64,000 nucleotides of DNA from Streptomyces californicus (GTDB taxonomy: Bacteria; Actinomycetota; Actinomycetes; Streptomycetales; Streptomycetaceae): the NCBI RefSeq assembly GCF_000717645.1, contig NZ_JNZZ01000002.1:496001-560000 (forward strand), read 5' to 3'. Of the stretch, positions 18,352 to 25,912 are shown one piece after another. The notes beneath the pieces were generated by a model, which made no database searches, was not told the DNA's origin, and saw only the letters and a program-made list of their open reading frames with translations. A program made the position numbers and the translations under genes. Position 1 is the first letter of the stretch. The number at the start of each line of letters is the position of its first letter.

Positions 18352-19248
18352 TCACGCCTCGACGCACATTCCCTTGCGCAACTGCTGGACGATCCTGCTG
18401 AGCAGCCGCGACACGTGCATCTGGGAGACACCCAGCTCCGCACCGATCTGCGACTGCGTCATCTCCGCCCCGAACCGCATCTGCACGATCCGGCGCTCAC
18501 GGTCGTCGAGCTGCTCCAGCAGCGGGGCCAGGGCGTGCAGGTTCTCCACGGCCTCCATGCCCGGGTCGGCCTCGCCCAGCACGTCGGCGTACGCACGCTG
18601 CTCCTGGCCCGAGTCGCTGTCGGCCGAGGGGGTGTCCAGCGAGCCGGCCGAGTAGCCGTTCGCGGCGACCAGGCCCTCGATGATCTCCTCCTCCGGGAGG
18701 TCGAGGTGGGCGGCCAGCTCCTTGACGGTCGGGTCGCGGTCGAGCTTCGCCGAGAGCTGCTCCTTCGCCTTGGCGAGGTCCACCCGCAGCTCCTGGAGGC
18801 GCCGCGGCACGTGCACCGACCAGGTGGTGTCGCGGAAGAACCGCTTGATCTCACCGACGATGTAGGGCACGGCGAAGGTGGCGAACTCGACCTCGCGCGA
18901 CAGGTCGAACCGGTCGATGGCCTTGATCAGGCCGATCGTGCCGACCTGGATGATGTCCTCGGTGTCGTCGCCGCCCCGGTTGCGGAACCGGGAGGCCGCG
19001 AACCGCACCAGGGAGAGGTTCATCTCGATCAGGGTGTTCCGCGCGTACTGGTGCTCGTGCGTGCCCTCCTCCAGAACCTGGAGCTTGTCGAAGAAGATCT
19101 TCGACAGGGCCCGCGCGTCCTGGGGGGCGACCTTCCCGGCGTCCTCGACCCAGGGCAGCTCACCGGTGACGTCCGCGGCCCGCGCACCGATCCGGTCACC
19201 GCTCTGCGGCGTCGTCGTCCCGGCGGCCTGCACTGACATCGCCGTCAT
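18352..19248 (-). CDS. SigB/SigF-family RNA polymerase sigma factor
   Basis: This 298-aa group 3 sigma factor has region 2 with LIEMNLSLVRFAASRF, DIIQVGTIGLIKAIDRFD and FATFAVPYIVGEIKRFFRD. Region 3 follows (RRLQELRVDLAKAKEQL), then region 4 with the helix-turn-helix MTQSQIGAELGVSQMHVSRLLSRI. Such factors are held inactive by RsbW-like kinases and direct stress or developmental genes. The ATG at 19248 has AGGGAGG 8 nt upstream and is preferred over 19272. The partner-switching genes just downstream (18182-11914) make this the likely target sigma factor, although Streptomyces have several paralogues and cross-talk is common. It is divergent from the SDR-fold gene at 19506. Confidence 0.92.
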   Translation of the reverse strand: MTAMSVQAAGTTTPQSGDRIGARAADVTGELPWVEDAGKVAPQDARALSKIFFDKLQVLEEGTHEHQYARNTLIEMNLSLVRFAASRFRNRGGDDTEDIIQVGTIGLIKAIDRFDLSREVEFATFAVPYIVGEIKRFFRDTTWSVHVPRRLQELRVDLAKAKEQLSAKLDRDPTVKELAAHLDLPEEEIIEGLVAANGYSAGSLDTPSADSDSGQEQRAYADVLGEADPGMEAVENLHALAPLLEQLDDRERRIVQMRFGAEMTQSQIGAELGVSQMHVSRLLSRIVQQLRKGMCVEA

Positions 19249-19505
19249 GGTGTCACCCTCCCTGCTACCCAATGTGTCGGACCGTCGCCTGCCCCGTCAT
19301 CGCGGAGTCATTCCTGTCTTCTTCAGGTTTTCTTCGCGCTTTTTCCACGGACCCTCCCGGACGTCCCGCCCGCCGGGTCCGACAGGGCAGAGCCCCCCGT
19401 ACACCGCTCGAACGGAGCAGTGGGCCGCGCATGGCAGACTTGATCGGGGTGTTTCGGCCTGCGGTGAACCACGACCCGCGGCGAGAAGATGACAGAGGAA
19501 CGGCA
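19249..19505. promoter_or_regulatory. Divergent promoter region of sigma factor and SDR-fold genes
   Basis: This 257-bp region holds both promoters. A pyrimidine-rich run (about 19315-19347) stands out. I see no perfect palindrome of 8 bp or more and no convincing SigB-type promoter. Confidence 0.4.
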
Positions 19506-20990
19506 ATGACGGTGACAGAGGACGGCCCGGAGCTCGCTCCCGGCGTCGAGGAGTTCGGCCCCGGTATCGACCCGGAGCGGCTGGCCGTCTGCCTGAGCGT
19601 GCTCGACGAGCTCGACCGTATCGAGGTGGACCACCCGGACGCCATCCTGGTCCGCCGGGCCACCGCCGGGATCTACCGCACCGTGAAGCAGCGCCGCCGT
19701 CAGGAGCGCCGCGCCGCGAAGACCGCCCACGACCGGGCCGTCACCGAGGCCACGGCGACCGGGTCGGCCGAGCGCATCGACGACGAGACCCAGGGCGTGC
19801 TGCCCTCGTCCTCCGCCGAGGCCGAGATCGCGGGCATCCTCCAGCGCCCCCGCTCCTGCTACATCTGCAAGACGCGGTACGTCGAGGTCGACGCCTTCTA
19901 CCACCAGCTCTGCCGGACGTGCGCCAAGGACAACCGCGACCGCCGCGACGCCCGCACCGACCTGACCGGACGACGGGCCCTGCTGACCGGCGGACGCGCG
20001 AAGATCGGCATGTACATCGCGCTGCGGCTGCTGCGCGACGGCGCGCACACCACGATCACCACCCGCTTCCCCAACGACGCGATCCGCCGCTTCAAGGCGA
20101 TGGAGGACAGCGACGAGTGGATCCACCGGCTGAAGATCGTCGGCATCGACCTGCGCGACCCCGCCCAGGTCGTCGCGCTCGCCGACTCGGTCGCCGCCGA
20201 GGGGCCGCTGGACATCCTGATCAACAACGCCGCCCAGACCGTGCGCCGCTCCCCGGGCGCCTACAGCGAGCTGGTCAACGCCGAGTCGGCCCCGCTGCCC
20301 GCCGGTGAACTGCCCGCCGCCGAGGTCATCGGCACCTTCAACAGCGGCACGGTCGACCGGGTCGCCGCGCTGCCGAGCGCCCGGAAGGAGGGGCTGAGCG
20401 CCCAGGAGGTCACCGACCTCGCCCTGGTCACCGGTTCCGCCTCCCCGGCCCGGATCGCCGCGGGCACCGCGATCGACGCGGGCGGCCTCGTCCCCGACCT
20501 GCACGACACCAACAGCTGGATCCAGACGGTCGAGGAGGTCGAGCCGATCGAGCTGCTGGAGGTCCAGCTCTGCAACTCCACCGCGCCGTTCATCCTCATC
20601 AGCCGGCTGCGTCCCGCGATGGCGGCGACGGCCGCGAAGCACGCGTACGTCGTCAACGTCTCCGCGATGGAGGGCGTCTTCAGCCGCGGCTACAAGGGTG
20701 CGGGCCACCCGCACACCAACATGGCCAAGGCCGCGCTCAACATGCTGACCCGCACCAGCGCCCAGGAGATGTTCGAGAAGGACGGCATCCTGATGACGGC
20801 CGTGGACACCGGCTGGATCACCGACGAGCGGCCGCACCCGGACAAGATGCGCCTCGCCGAGGAGGGCTTCCACGCCCCCCTCGACCTGGTCGACGGCGCG
20901 GCCCGGGTCTACGACCCGATCGTGCGCGGCGAGAGCGGCGAGGCCCTGTACGGCTGCTTCCTCAAGGACTACGCCCCCGCGAACTGGTAG
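19506..20990 (+). CDS. SDR-fold protein with N-terminal four-cysteine module and no catalytic Tyr
   Basis: This 494-aa protein has a helical, charged N-terminus (about 20-115) and a pair of CxxC knuckles (C118, C121, C136, C139) suited to zinc. An SDR Rossmann domain runs from about residue 153: TGGRAKIG, then DILINNAAQT, then VVNVSAMEG. At the place of YxxxK it reads TNMAK, so the lysine is kept but the tyrosine is not. An extra stretch of about 110 residues (around 265-375) sits between the NNAA strand and the Ser strand. The design suggests binding or an unusual reaction. The ATG at 19506 follows AGAGGAA. It is expressed away from a stress sigma factor. Function is unknown. Confidence 0.8.
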   Translation: MTVTEDGPELAPGVEEFGPGIDPERLAVCLSVLDELDRIEVDHPDAILVRRATAGIYRTVKQRRRQERRAAKTAHDRAVTEATATGSAERIDDETQGVLPSSSAEAEIAGILQRPRSCYICKTRYVEVDAFYHQLCRTCAKDNRDRRDARTDLTGRRALLTGGRAKIGMYIALRLLRDGAHTTITTRFPNDAIRRFKAMEDSDEWIHRLKIVGIDLRDPAQVVALADSVAAEGPLDILINNAAQTVRRSPGAYSELVNAESAPLPAGELPAAEVIGTFNSGTVDRVAALPSARKEGLSAQEVTDLALVTGSASPARIAAGTAIDAGGLVPDLHDTNSWIQTVEEVEPIELLEVQLCNSTAPFILISRLRPAMAATAAKHAYVVNVSAMEGVFSRGYKGAGHPHTNMAKAALNMLTRTSAQEMFEKDGILMTAVDTGWITDERPHPDKMRLAEEGFHAPLDLVDGAARVYDPIVRGESGEALYGCFLKDYAPANW

Positions 20991-21032
20991 CCCGAACGGC
21001 TCAACCTCCCGTCCGCCTCCGCGCGGCGGCCC

Positions 21033-21070
21033 GGAAACCCGGCCCAGGATGAATCCAGGGCCGGGTTTCC
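21033..21070 (+). terminator. Strong terminator after the SDR-fold gene
   Basis: GGAAACCCGGCCC (21033-21045) pairs perfectly with GGGCCGGGTTTCC (21058-21070), a 13-bp stem with a 12-base loop, 43 bp after the stop codon. Confidence 0.85.
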
Positions 21071-21285
21071 GCTGTATCGGTGGCCGAAAGTGACCCACTG
21101 CACACGTTCTATCGAGCGTGGCGGCGCTCATTTGGTTACGCTGAGGCGAACGGACGCCATCCAGGGGCCCACGAAGGCTCCTCGACCGTCCTGGGACACG
21201 ATCGGTAACCCGATCGCTGTTCCGCCCTCAACCGGCGCCACCGCGACCGACATATCACCATCCCTGCCCCGCTCGGGGGCGGTCG

Positions 21286-21309
21286 CGCTCCGGCATCGGT
21301 GCCGGAGCG
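21286..21309 (+). promoter_or_regulatory. Hairpin in the leader of the 58-aa gene
   Basis: CGCTCCGGCA (21286-21295) and TGCCGGAGCG (21300-21309) form a 10-bp stem with a TCGG loop, 40 bp before the GTG at 21350. It could be a leader structure or an operator. Confidence 0.45.
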
Positions 21310-21349
21310 TCGGCGACGCCCCGAGTGACGCGACACAGAGGAGTGCGCG

Positions 21350-21526
21350 GTGACGACACCGGAACTGACCGAGCGCGAGATGCGCCCCGCCGAACGGACC
21401 CACGGACGGCCCGGCCGCCCCGAGAAGCTGCGGAACATCGAGGTCTGGGCCCGGTCCGCCCCGATCCGGCTCGCCGGATACGAGGACGACCTCGCCGAGC
21501 CGCACATCCTGCCCGGCATCGACTGA
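21350..21526 (+). CDS. Small 58-aa protein of unknown function
   Basis: A small gene runs from GTG 21350 to TGA 21524-21526, with AGAGGAG at 21337-21343 as a well-spaced ribosome-binding site. The peptide begins MTTPELTEREM, has a basic centre (HGRPGRPEKLRN) and an ordered-looking C-terminal half (IEVWARSAPIRLAGYEDD, ending in PHILPGID). It has no signal peptide or membrane segment. The GRPGRP stretch recalls a minor-groove AT-hook, but only loosely. The acidic-to-basic layout also resembles a modified-peptide precursor, yet no modifying enzyme is next to it. I have the impression of a conserved Streptomyces family but cannot name it. It is convergent with the lipase-maturation gene, whose stop lies 50 bp away. 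Confidence 0.7.
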   Translation: MTTPELTEREMRPAERTHGRPGRPEKLRNIEVWARSAPIRLAGYEDDLAEPHILPGID

Positions 21527-21575
21527 TCCGCCGGGATCGCCTCAGGCGCCGGACCCGTCGGCCCCGGCCGGCCGG

Positions 21576-23030
21576 TCAGCGCCTTCCGCGGCCCGTCTCC
21601 CCGTCCCTCCGCTCAGGCGGCAGAGGCCGGGAGACGGGCCGCAGGAACTCCCGGACACAGGTCCGGTGCCACCAGCGGCCGGTGGCCCGCAGCTCCCGGA
21701 GCCCGGTGAACCGGTAGTGGAACACCCGGGCGCGCACCCGACGGGGCGGTTCGTCCGGGAAGGGATTGTGCCCGAGCAGCCGGAGCGTGTCCCGGTCGCC
21801 CGCCAGCAGCCGTTCGGCGAACGCCCCGAACCAGGGCCGGGCGTAAGCGGGGGAGAGCGCGGCGAACCACATCATCCAGTCGAGCCGCAGGTGGTACGGG
21901 GCGAAGGGGCGCGGCATCCGGCGCGGATCGCCCGGCTTGCCCTTGAAGCCGTACTCCCGCCACTCGGCGTCCTCCCGATCCGCCGGGTCGGCGCTCCCCT
22001 CGACCACGATCTCCAGCCGCATCCGGCTGATCGAGCCGAACGCCCCGTAGGTGTTGACCAGGTGCAGGGGGTCGTAGGACCGGTTCATCGCCTGCCGCCG
22101 GGAGAGCAGGTTGAGTGCCGGGCGGTAGCTGAGCACCAGGACCAGCAGGGTGACGGCGACGACCACCACGACGTACCAGAGCGGCGGCTCCGCCCGGACC
22201 GGTGGCGGCCCGGTGAGGAAGGACCAGTCGATCGCGGAGAGCGCGAGCGCGATGGTGAGCCAGTTCAGCCAGGCGAAGTTCCCCGACAGAACGAGCCAGA
22301 GCTGGGTGAGGACCATCAGGCCGGCCGCCGCGCCCGCCACCGGTTGCGGGGTGAACAGGAGGAAGGGCACCAGCAGCTGGGTGACGTTGTTGGCCGCCGC
22401 CTCCACCCGGTGCACCGGCCGGGGCAGGTGGTGGAAGAACCAGCTCAGCGGTCCGGGCATCGGCTGGGTCTCGTGGTGGAAGTCCAGGCACGTCAGCCTC
22501 CGCCAGCACGCGTCCCCGCGGATCTTGATGAGCCCCGCGCCGAACTCCACGCGGAACAGCAGCCACCGCAGCAGCCACAGCACCAGGACCGGAGCGCCCG
22601 TGTCGCCGGTGCCCAGGAAGACGGCCAGGAAGCCCGTCTCCAGCAGCAGCGACTCCCAGCCGAACCCGTACCAGACCTGGCCCACCTGGACGATCGACAG
22701 GTACAGCACCCACGGCAGCGCCCAGAGCAGCATGCCGCCCCACAGCGGCAGCAGGCCGTCCACCCCGGCGAGAAGGGCGAGCGAGAGGGCGCAACCGATC
22801 CAGGCGACGGTCGCGAAGAGACGGTTTGAGTAGTGCAGCCGGAACAGCCCCGGTGCTGCCCGCCACGAGGTGCGCCGCAGCAGTTCGGGCACGGGCGTCA
22901 TGCCGCGCTCGCCGATCAGCGCCCGGAACTGGAGGGCGGCGGAGAGGAAGGCGGCCAGATAGACCACGGCCAGTGCCCGCTGGAAGACCAGCCGGCTCAG
23001 CCAGTAGCCGTCCGCGGTGAACCAGTCCAT
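21576..23030 (-). CDS. Lipase maturation factor family membrane protein
   Basis: This 484-aa protein has about ten membrane segments. It carries the LMF1-like signatures GWESLLLETGFLAVFLG, LLFRVEFGAGLIKIRGD and a soluble C-terminal part with FGSISRMRLEIVVEGS, YGFKGKPGD and PYHLRLDWMMWF. In animals LMF1 helps lipases fold in the endoplasmic reticulum; the bacterial role is not established. The ATG at 23030 was chosen because the protein then starts just before the first membrane helix. It is the last gene of a three-gene operon: DUF1990 ends 58 bp upstream and YndJ-like lies before that. The three may act together on envelope lipids or lipoproteins (inference). Confidence 0.85.
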   Translation of the reverse strand: MDWFTADGYWLSRLVFQRALAVVYLAAFLSAALQFRALIGERGMTPVPELLRRTSWRAAPGLFRLHYSNRLFATVAWIGCALSLALLAGVDGLLPLWGGMLLWALPWVLYLSIVQVGQVWYGFGWESLLLETGFLAVFLGTGDTGAPVLVLWLLRWLLFRVEFGAGLIKIRGDACWRRLTCLDFHHETQPMPGPLSWFFHHLPRPVHRVEAAANNVTQLLVPFLLFTPQPVAGAAAGLMVLTQLWLVLSGNFAWLNWLTIALALSAIDWSFLTGPPPVRAEPPLWYVVVVVAVTLLVLVLSYRPALNLLSRRQAMNRSYDPLHLVNTYGAFGSISRMRLEIVVEGSADPADREDAEWREYGFKGKPGDPRRMPRPFAPYHLRLDWMMWFAALSPAYARPWFGAFAERLLAGDRDTLRLLGHNPFPDEPPRRVRARVFHYRFTGLRELRATGRWWHRTCVREFLRPVSRPLPPERRDGETGRGRR

Positions 23031-23088
23031 CCCCGCCAGTATCGGCCAGGAGCCGGCCGGTGACCCTTCCGCGCGGCGCCGGGGCGCG

Positions 23089-23646
23089 TCAGGGCGCTCC
23101 CGGCGGCTCGTGACCGGGTCCGCCGGACGCACCCCGCCCGCCGGCGACGAGCCGGCGCAGCGTGCGGCCGAGCCGTCGGGCGTACCAGCGCTGGACGTGC
23201 GGTACCAGCGGTCCGGCGAGCCGGGTGTACCAGGCGGCGGGGCGCGAGAACGCCAGCACCGTGAACCACACGGTCCCGTCGTCCGCCAGCTCCACCACGA
23301 AGCACTCCTCGCCGCGCTCCGGATGCCCGGCCAGGGTGCCGTAGGCGAACCCGGTGCGGCCCTCCTCCCCGTACGCCGTCCAGACCACCTCGCACGGGGC
23401 GGTGAAGCGCAGCGGGCCCAGGCCGAGGGAGACCCGGACGTCTCCGCCGGGCTCCGCGCGCCGCGCCGACGCCTCCACCCCGGCTCCCGAGGCCCGGTGC
23501 ATCCGCCACTCGGTGATCGCCGCTCCGGCGGCGGCGAGGTCCGCCTCGCCGCGGCCGACCGGGGCGCGGTGGTGGAGGTGGTGGTAGCCCCGGGGGAGCG
23601 GGCCGTGCCGGGTCGCGCCGGTCTCCGGGTAGGTGAAGGTGCTCAT
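23089..23646 (-). CDS. DUF1990-family protein
   Basis: This 185-aa soluble protein fits DUF1990: it starts with FTYPETGATR, continues with a beta-rich middle (CEVVWTAYGEEGRTGFAYGTLAGHPERGEECFVVEL) and ends with helices reading FSRPAAWYTRLAGPLVPHVQRWYARRLGR. The fold may be START/polyketide-cyclase-like, which would suit binding of a hydrophobic ligand, but this is inference. The ATG at 23646 overlaps the YndJ-like stop by 4 bp, a sign of tight coupling. YndJ-DUF1990 neighbours are known in other Gram-positive bacteria. Confidence 0.8.
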   Translation of the reverse strand: MSTFTYPETGATRHGPLPRGYHHLHHRAPVGRGEADLAAAGAAITEWRMHRASGAGVEASARRAEPGGDVRVSLGLGPLRFTAPCEVVWTAYGEEGRTGFAYGTLAGHPERGEECFVVELADDGTVWFTVLAFSRPAAWYTRLAGPLVPHVQRWYARRLGRTLRRLVAGGRGASGGPGHEPPGAP

Positions 23647-24515
23647 GCGGTCCTGCCTTCGGTGAGGGTACGGGGGCCGGCGAGGGCTTCCGTACGGGCG
23701 GGGGTGCGGGTGCGCAGGCGCCGCCAGGCCAGCAGCGAGCAGAGCGCGAAGCCCAGCGCGTTGCCGAGGCCGTGGGTGGCGGCCATCCAGGTCAAGGAGG
23801 GGTGGGGCAGTCCGGTCGCCTCGCCGACCGCCCAGCTCAGCGCCAGCAGCATCGTGGCCACCAGGACGGCGGCGGAGGCGAGCAGCAGGTACCGGGTCGT
23901 CCGGTCCCGGCCCGCGGCGCGGCCCAGGCGCCAGGTCAGCAGCCCCACCGTCCACATCCCGGCGGTGAGGACGACCGCTCCCACGAGTTCGGCCCAGTCG
24001 CCGATGAAGTAGCCGGCCAGGACGAGCAGGGTGCCCAGGGGCACGCTCAGGGCGGCGAACCGGCCCGCCGGACCGTCGGAGACCCGGCAGACCAGGCCCG
24101 CGATCAGCGCGGCGGCGAATCCGGCGAAGTGGAAGTGCGGCACGGTCAGCGCCAGGATCCCGAGGTCGAAGCCGAACAGCTGGTGGCCCGAGCGCTCGGC
24201 CACCAGCGCGGTCGCGGCGACGGCCGGGGTGACCAGGGCGGTGAGGAGGGCGATTCCGGCCGGGCCGAGATCCCGCCCTCGGGCCGCCCGCCGTGGCGCG
24301 TACAGCGCGAGCAGGACGGTGCCCAGCGCGTAGCAGCACGCGAGAGCCGTGGCCGGCCCGCCGCGCGGCAGCCAGAGGGCGATCGCGCCGGGCACGGCGA
24401 ACAGGGGCCAGAGCCGGCGTATCCGGTCCAGCTCGCGCAGCTCGGTCAGCCGGAGCCCCGCCGGGACCACGACGAGCATGCCCAGCATGACGATGACGTT
24501 GACCAGGACGGACAC
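23643..24515 (-). CDS. YndJ-like integral membrane protein
   Basis: This 290-aa protein has about nine membrane segments. PHFHFAGFAAALIAGLV and the C-terminal ATHGLGNALGFALCSLLAWR contain histidines and a glycine-rich turn typical of the YndJ family. Function is unknown. The GTG at 24515 was chosen because it has TGGGGGT upstream and starts just before the first helix. A longer frame to 24662 would run through both palindromes at 24540 and 24580, which is unlikely. It is the first gene of the operon with DUF1990 and the lipase maturation factor. Confidence 0.78.
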   Translation of the reverse strand: MSVLVNVIVMLGMLVVVPAGLRLTELRELDRIRRLWPLFAVPGAIALWLPRGGPATALACCYALGTVLLALYAPRRAARGRDLGPAGIALLTALVTPAVAATALVAERSGHQLFGFDLGILALTVPHFHFAGFAAALIAGLVCRVSDGPAGRFAALSVPLGTLLVLAGYFIGDWAELVGAVVLTAGMWTVGLLTWRLGRAAGRDRTTRYLLLASAAVLVATMLLALSWAVGEATGLPHPSLTWMAATHGLGNALGFALCSLLAWRRLRTRTPARTEALAGPRTLTEGRTA

Positions 24516-24539
24516 GGCTGACCCCCACGACTCCGCGAA

Positions 24540-24553
24540 TTGAACGCGTTCAA
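24540..24553 (-). promoter_or_regulatory. Palindromic operator copy 1 upstream of YndJ operon
   Basis: TTGAACGCGTTCAA is a perfect 14-bp palindrome. An identical copy lies at 24580-24593, with centres exactly 40 bp apart (about four helical turns). The first copy is 25 bp upstream of the GTG start, so a bound protein would block the promoter or leader. Confidence 0.75.
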
Positions 24554-24579
24554 GTTCTGAGGTGAGAGTAGAGGGTTTC

Positions 24580-24593
24580 TTGAACGCGTTCAA
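24580..24593 (-). promoter_or_regulatory. Palindromic operator copy 2 upstream of YndJ operon
   Basis: This is the second exact copy of TTGAACGCGTTCAA, extended to 16 bp (C and G outside). It fits the TNNAACNNGTTNNA pattern known for KstR-type TetR repressors, although no such regulator is encoded here. Confidence 0.75.
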
Positions 24594-24692
24594 GGCGGGG
24601 TGCCGGGCAGTCGTCGGCTTGCGGGTCCGTGCGCGGTGCGGCACAGATGGTGACGACACCATCCGTTTTCCGGAGACAGGCAGGAGAGCTCT

Positions 24693-25778
24693 GTGCGCTC
24701 ACCCAGACGTATCCGGCGGACCGCGCTCGCCGCGCTGTCCGCCGGAGTGCTGCTCGCCGTCGCGGGCTGCGCCGAAGGCGGCGACCGGACGGCGAAGGGC
24801 ACCACGGGCACGGCGGAGGCCAAGGACGTCCTCCTCCAGCCGCTCGCCTCCCCCGGCCCCGGACCGTTCACCGCGTCCACGGCTCGGGCGCCGGCCTCTC
24901 CGGCCCCCTCCGCCACCCCGGACTCCGCCCCGCCCTCCGCCACCCGTACGGTCCACCGGGTCTCGGGCGCCGCTCCGGGGCTCTACAGCGGCAGCCGCTC
25001 CGTCGCCGCCTGCGACGTCGAGCGGCAGACGCGTCTGCTCGCCGACGACAAGGGCAAGGGGCGCGCCTTCGCCGAGGCGTCCGACATCGAGGCCGTCCAG
25101 ATCCCGGGCTACCTGAAGTCGCTCACCCCGGTCGTCCTCAGCGTCGACACCCAGGTCACCAACCACGGCTACGGCGGCGGATCGGCCACCGCCTTCCAGG
25201 CCGTGCTCCAGGCGGGCACCGCCGTCCTGGTCGACGGCCGGGGAATGCCCCGCGTCCGGTGCGCCTGCGGCAACCCGCTGAAGCCGGCCGGGACGGCGGA
25301 CGGGAAGGCCGCCCACCGGGGCGAACGCTGGCCCGGCTACGACCCCGCCCGCGTCGCGGCCGTCGATCCCGGCCCGCGGGCGGCCACCAGCCTGATCATC
25401 GCCGACACCGACGACAACACCTGGATCCAGCGGACCGTGGGCGACAGCGGCGGCCGCGACCGCACCCCGGACGACCCGCCGCCGTTCGAGCCCGACGCCG
25501 AACTGCTCTTCCCCTCGCCCGGCCGCCCCACCGAATCCGCGCCTGCGGAACCCACCCCGTCCGACCCCTCGGCGCCTCGGGAGCCCACGGACCCCGGCCC
25601 CGGAGAGCCGTCCGACGACTCCGGCGACCCGCCGCCCGGCGATCCGTGGGAGTTCGAGGAGGGCGTACCGGACGTCGCGCCCGAGCCGACCCAGGTCTTC
25701 CCCGCCGAACCGGACGAGCCCGCCGCCCCCGACGAGGAGCCCATGGAAGCGGGCCTCGGCGACGGCTTCACCGGCTGA
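24693..25778 (+). CDS. DUF6777-type lipoprotein
   Basis: This 361-aa protein has a lipoprotein signal (lipobox LLAVAGC, Cys at about residue 26) and a Pro/Ser/Ala linker. The DUF6777 domain spans about residues 95-245, with GLYSGSRSVAACDVERQ, VTNHGYGGGSATAFQAVLQAG and RVRCACGNPL. After about residue 255 the tail is very rich in Pro, Glu and Asp and probably reaches through the wall. Conserved cysteines (CDVE and CAC) could pair. Function is unknown. The GTG at 24693 follows AGGAG. It is divergent from the YndJ operon, and the palindromes between them may affect it too. Confidence 0.8.
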   Translation: MRSPRRIRRTALAALSAGVLLAVAGCAEGGDRTAKGTTGTAEAKDVLLQPLASPGPGPFTASTARAPASPAPSATPDSAPPSATRTVHRVSGAAPGLYSGSRSVAACDVERQTRLLADDKGKGRAFAEASDIEAVQIPGYLKSLTPVVLSVDTQVTNHGYGGGSATAFQAVLQAGTAVLVDGRGMPRVRCACGNPLKPAGTADGKAAHRGERWPGYDPARVAAVDPGPRAATSLIIADTDDNTWIQRTVGDSGGRDRTPDDPPPFEPDAELLFPSPGRPTESAPAEPTPSDPSAPREPTDPGPGEPSDDSGDPPPGDPWEFEEGVPDVAPEPTQVFPAEPDEPAAPDEEPMEAGLGDGFTG

Positions 25779-25912
25779 GCGGACCGTACGAAACCTGACC
25801 CCGGTATGGCGGCCCGCACCACCGGCCGCCGTACCGGGGCACGGCGGCATCGGACCGGAGGCGGACGGCGCCGGACGAGAAGAATCCGACAGATGGTGGA
25901 AGAGTGGCCGAC

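Larger units (their letters stand above)
20991..21349. other. 359-bp intergenic region before a small gene
   Basis: It contains the terminator at 21033-21070, a moderately AT-rich stretch around 21070-21140 and a 10-bp hairpin at 21286-21309. An open frame over 21090-21353 lacks coding character and was not called. Confidence 0.5.

Noticed and set aside
21090..21353. 87-codon frame before the 58-aa gene
   Set aside because: No ribosome-binding site, poor composition, and it spans the leader hairpin of the better-supported small gene.
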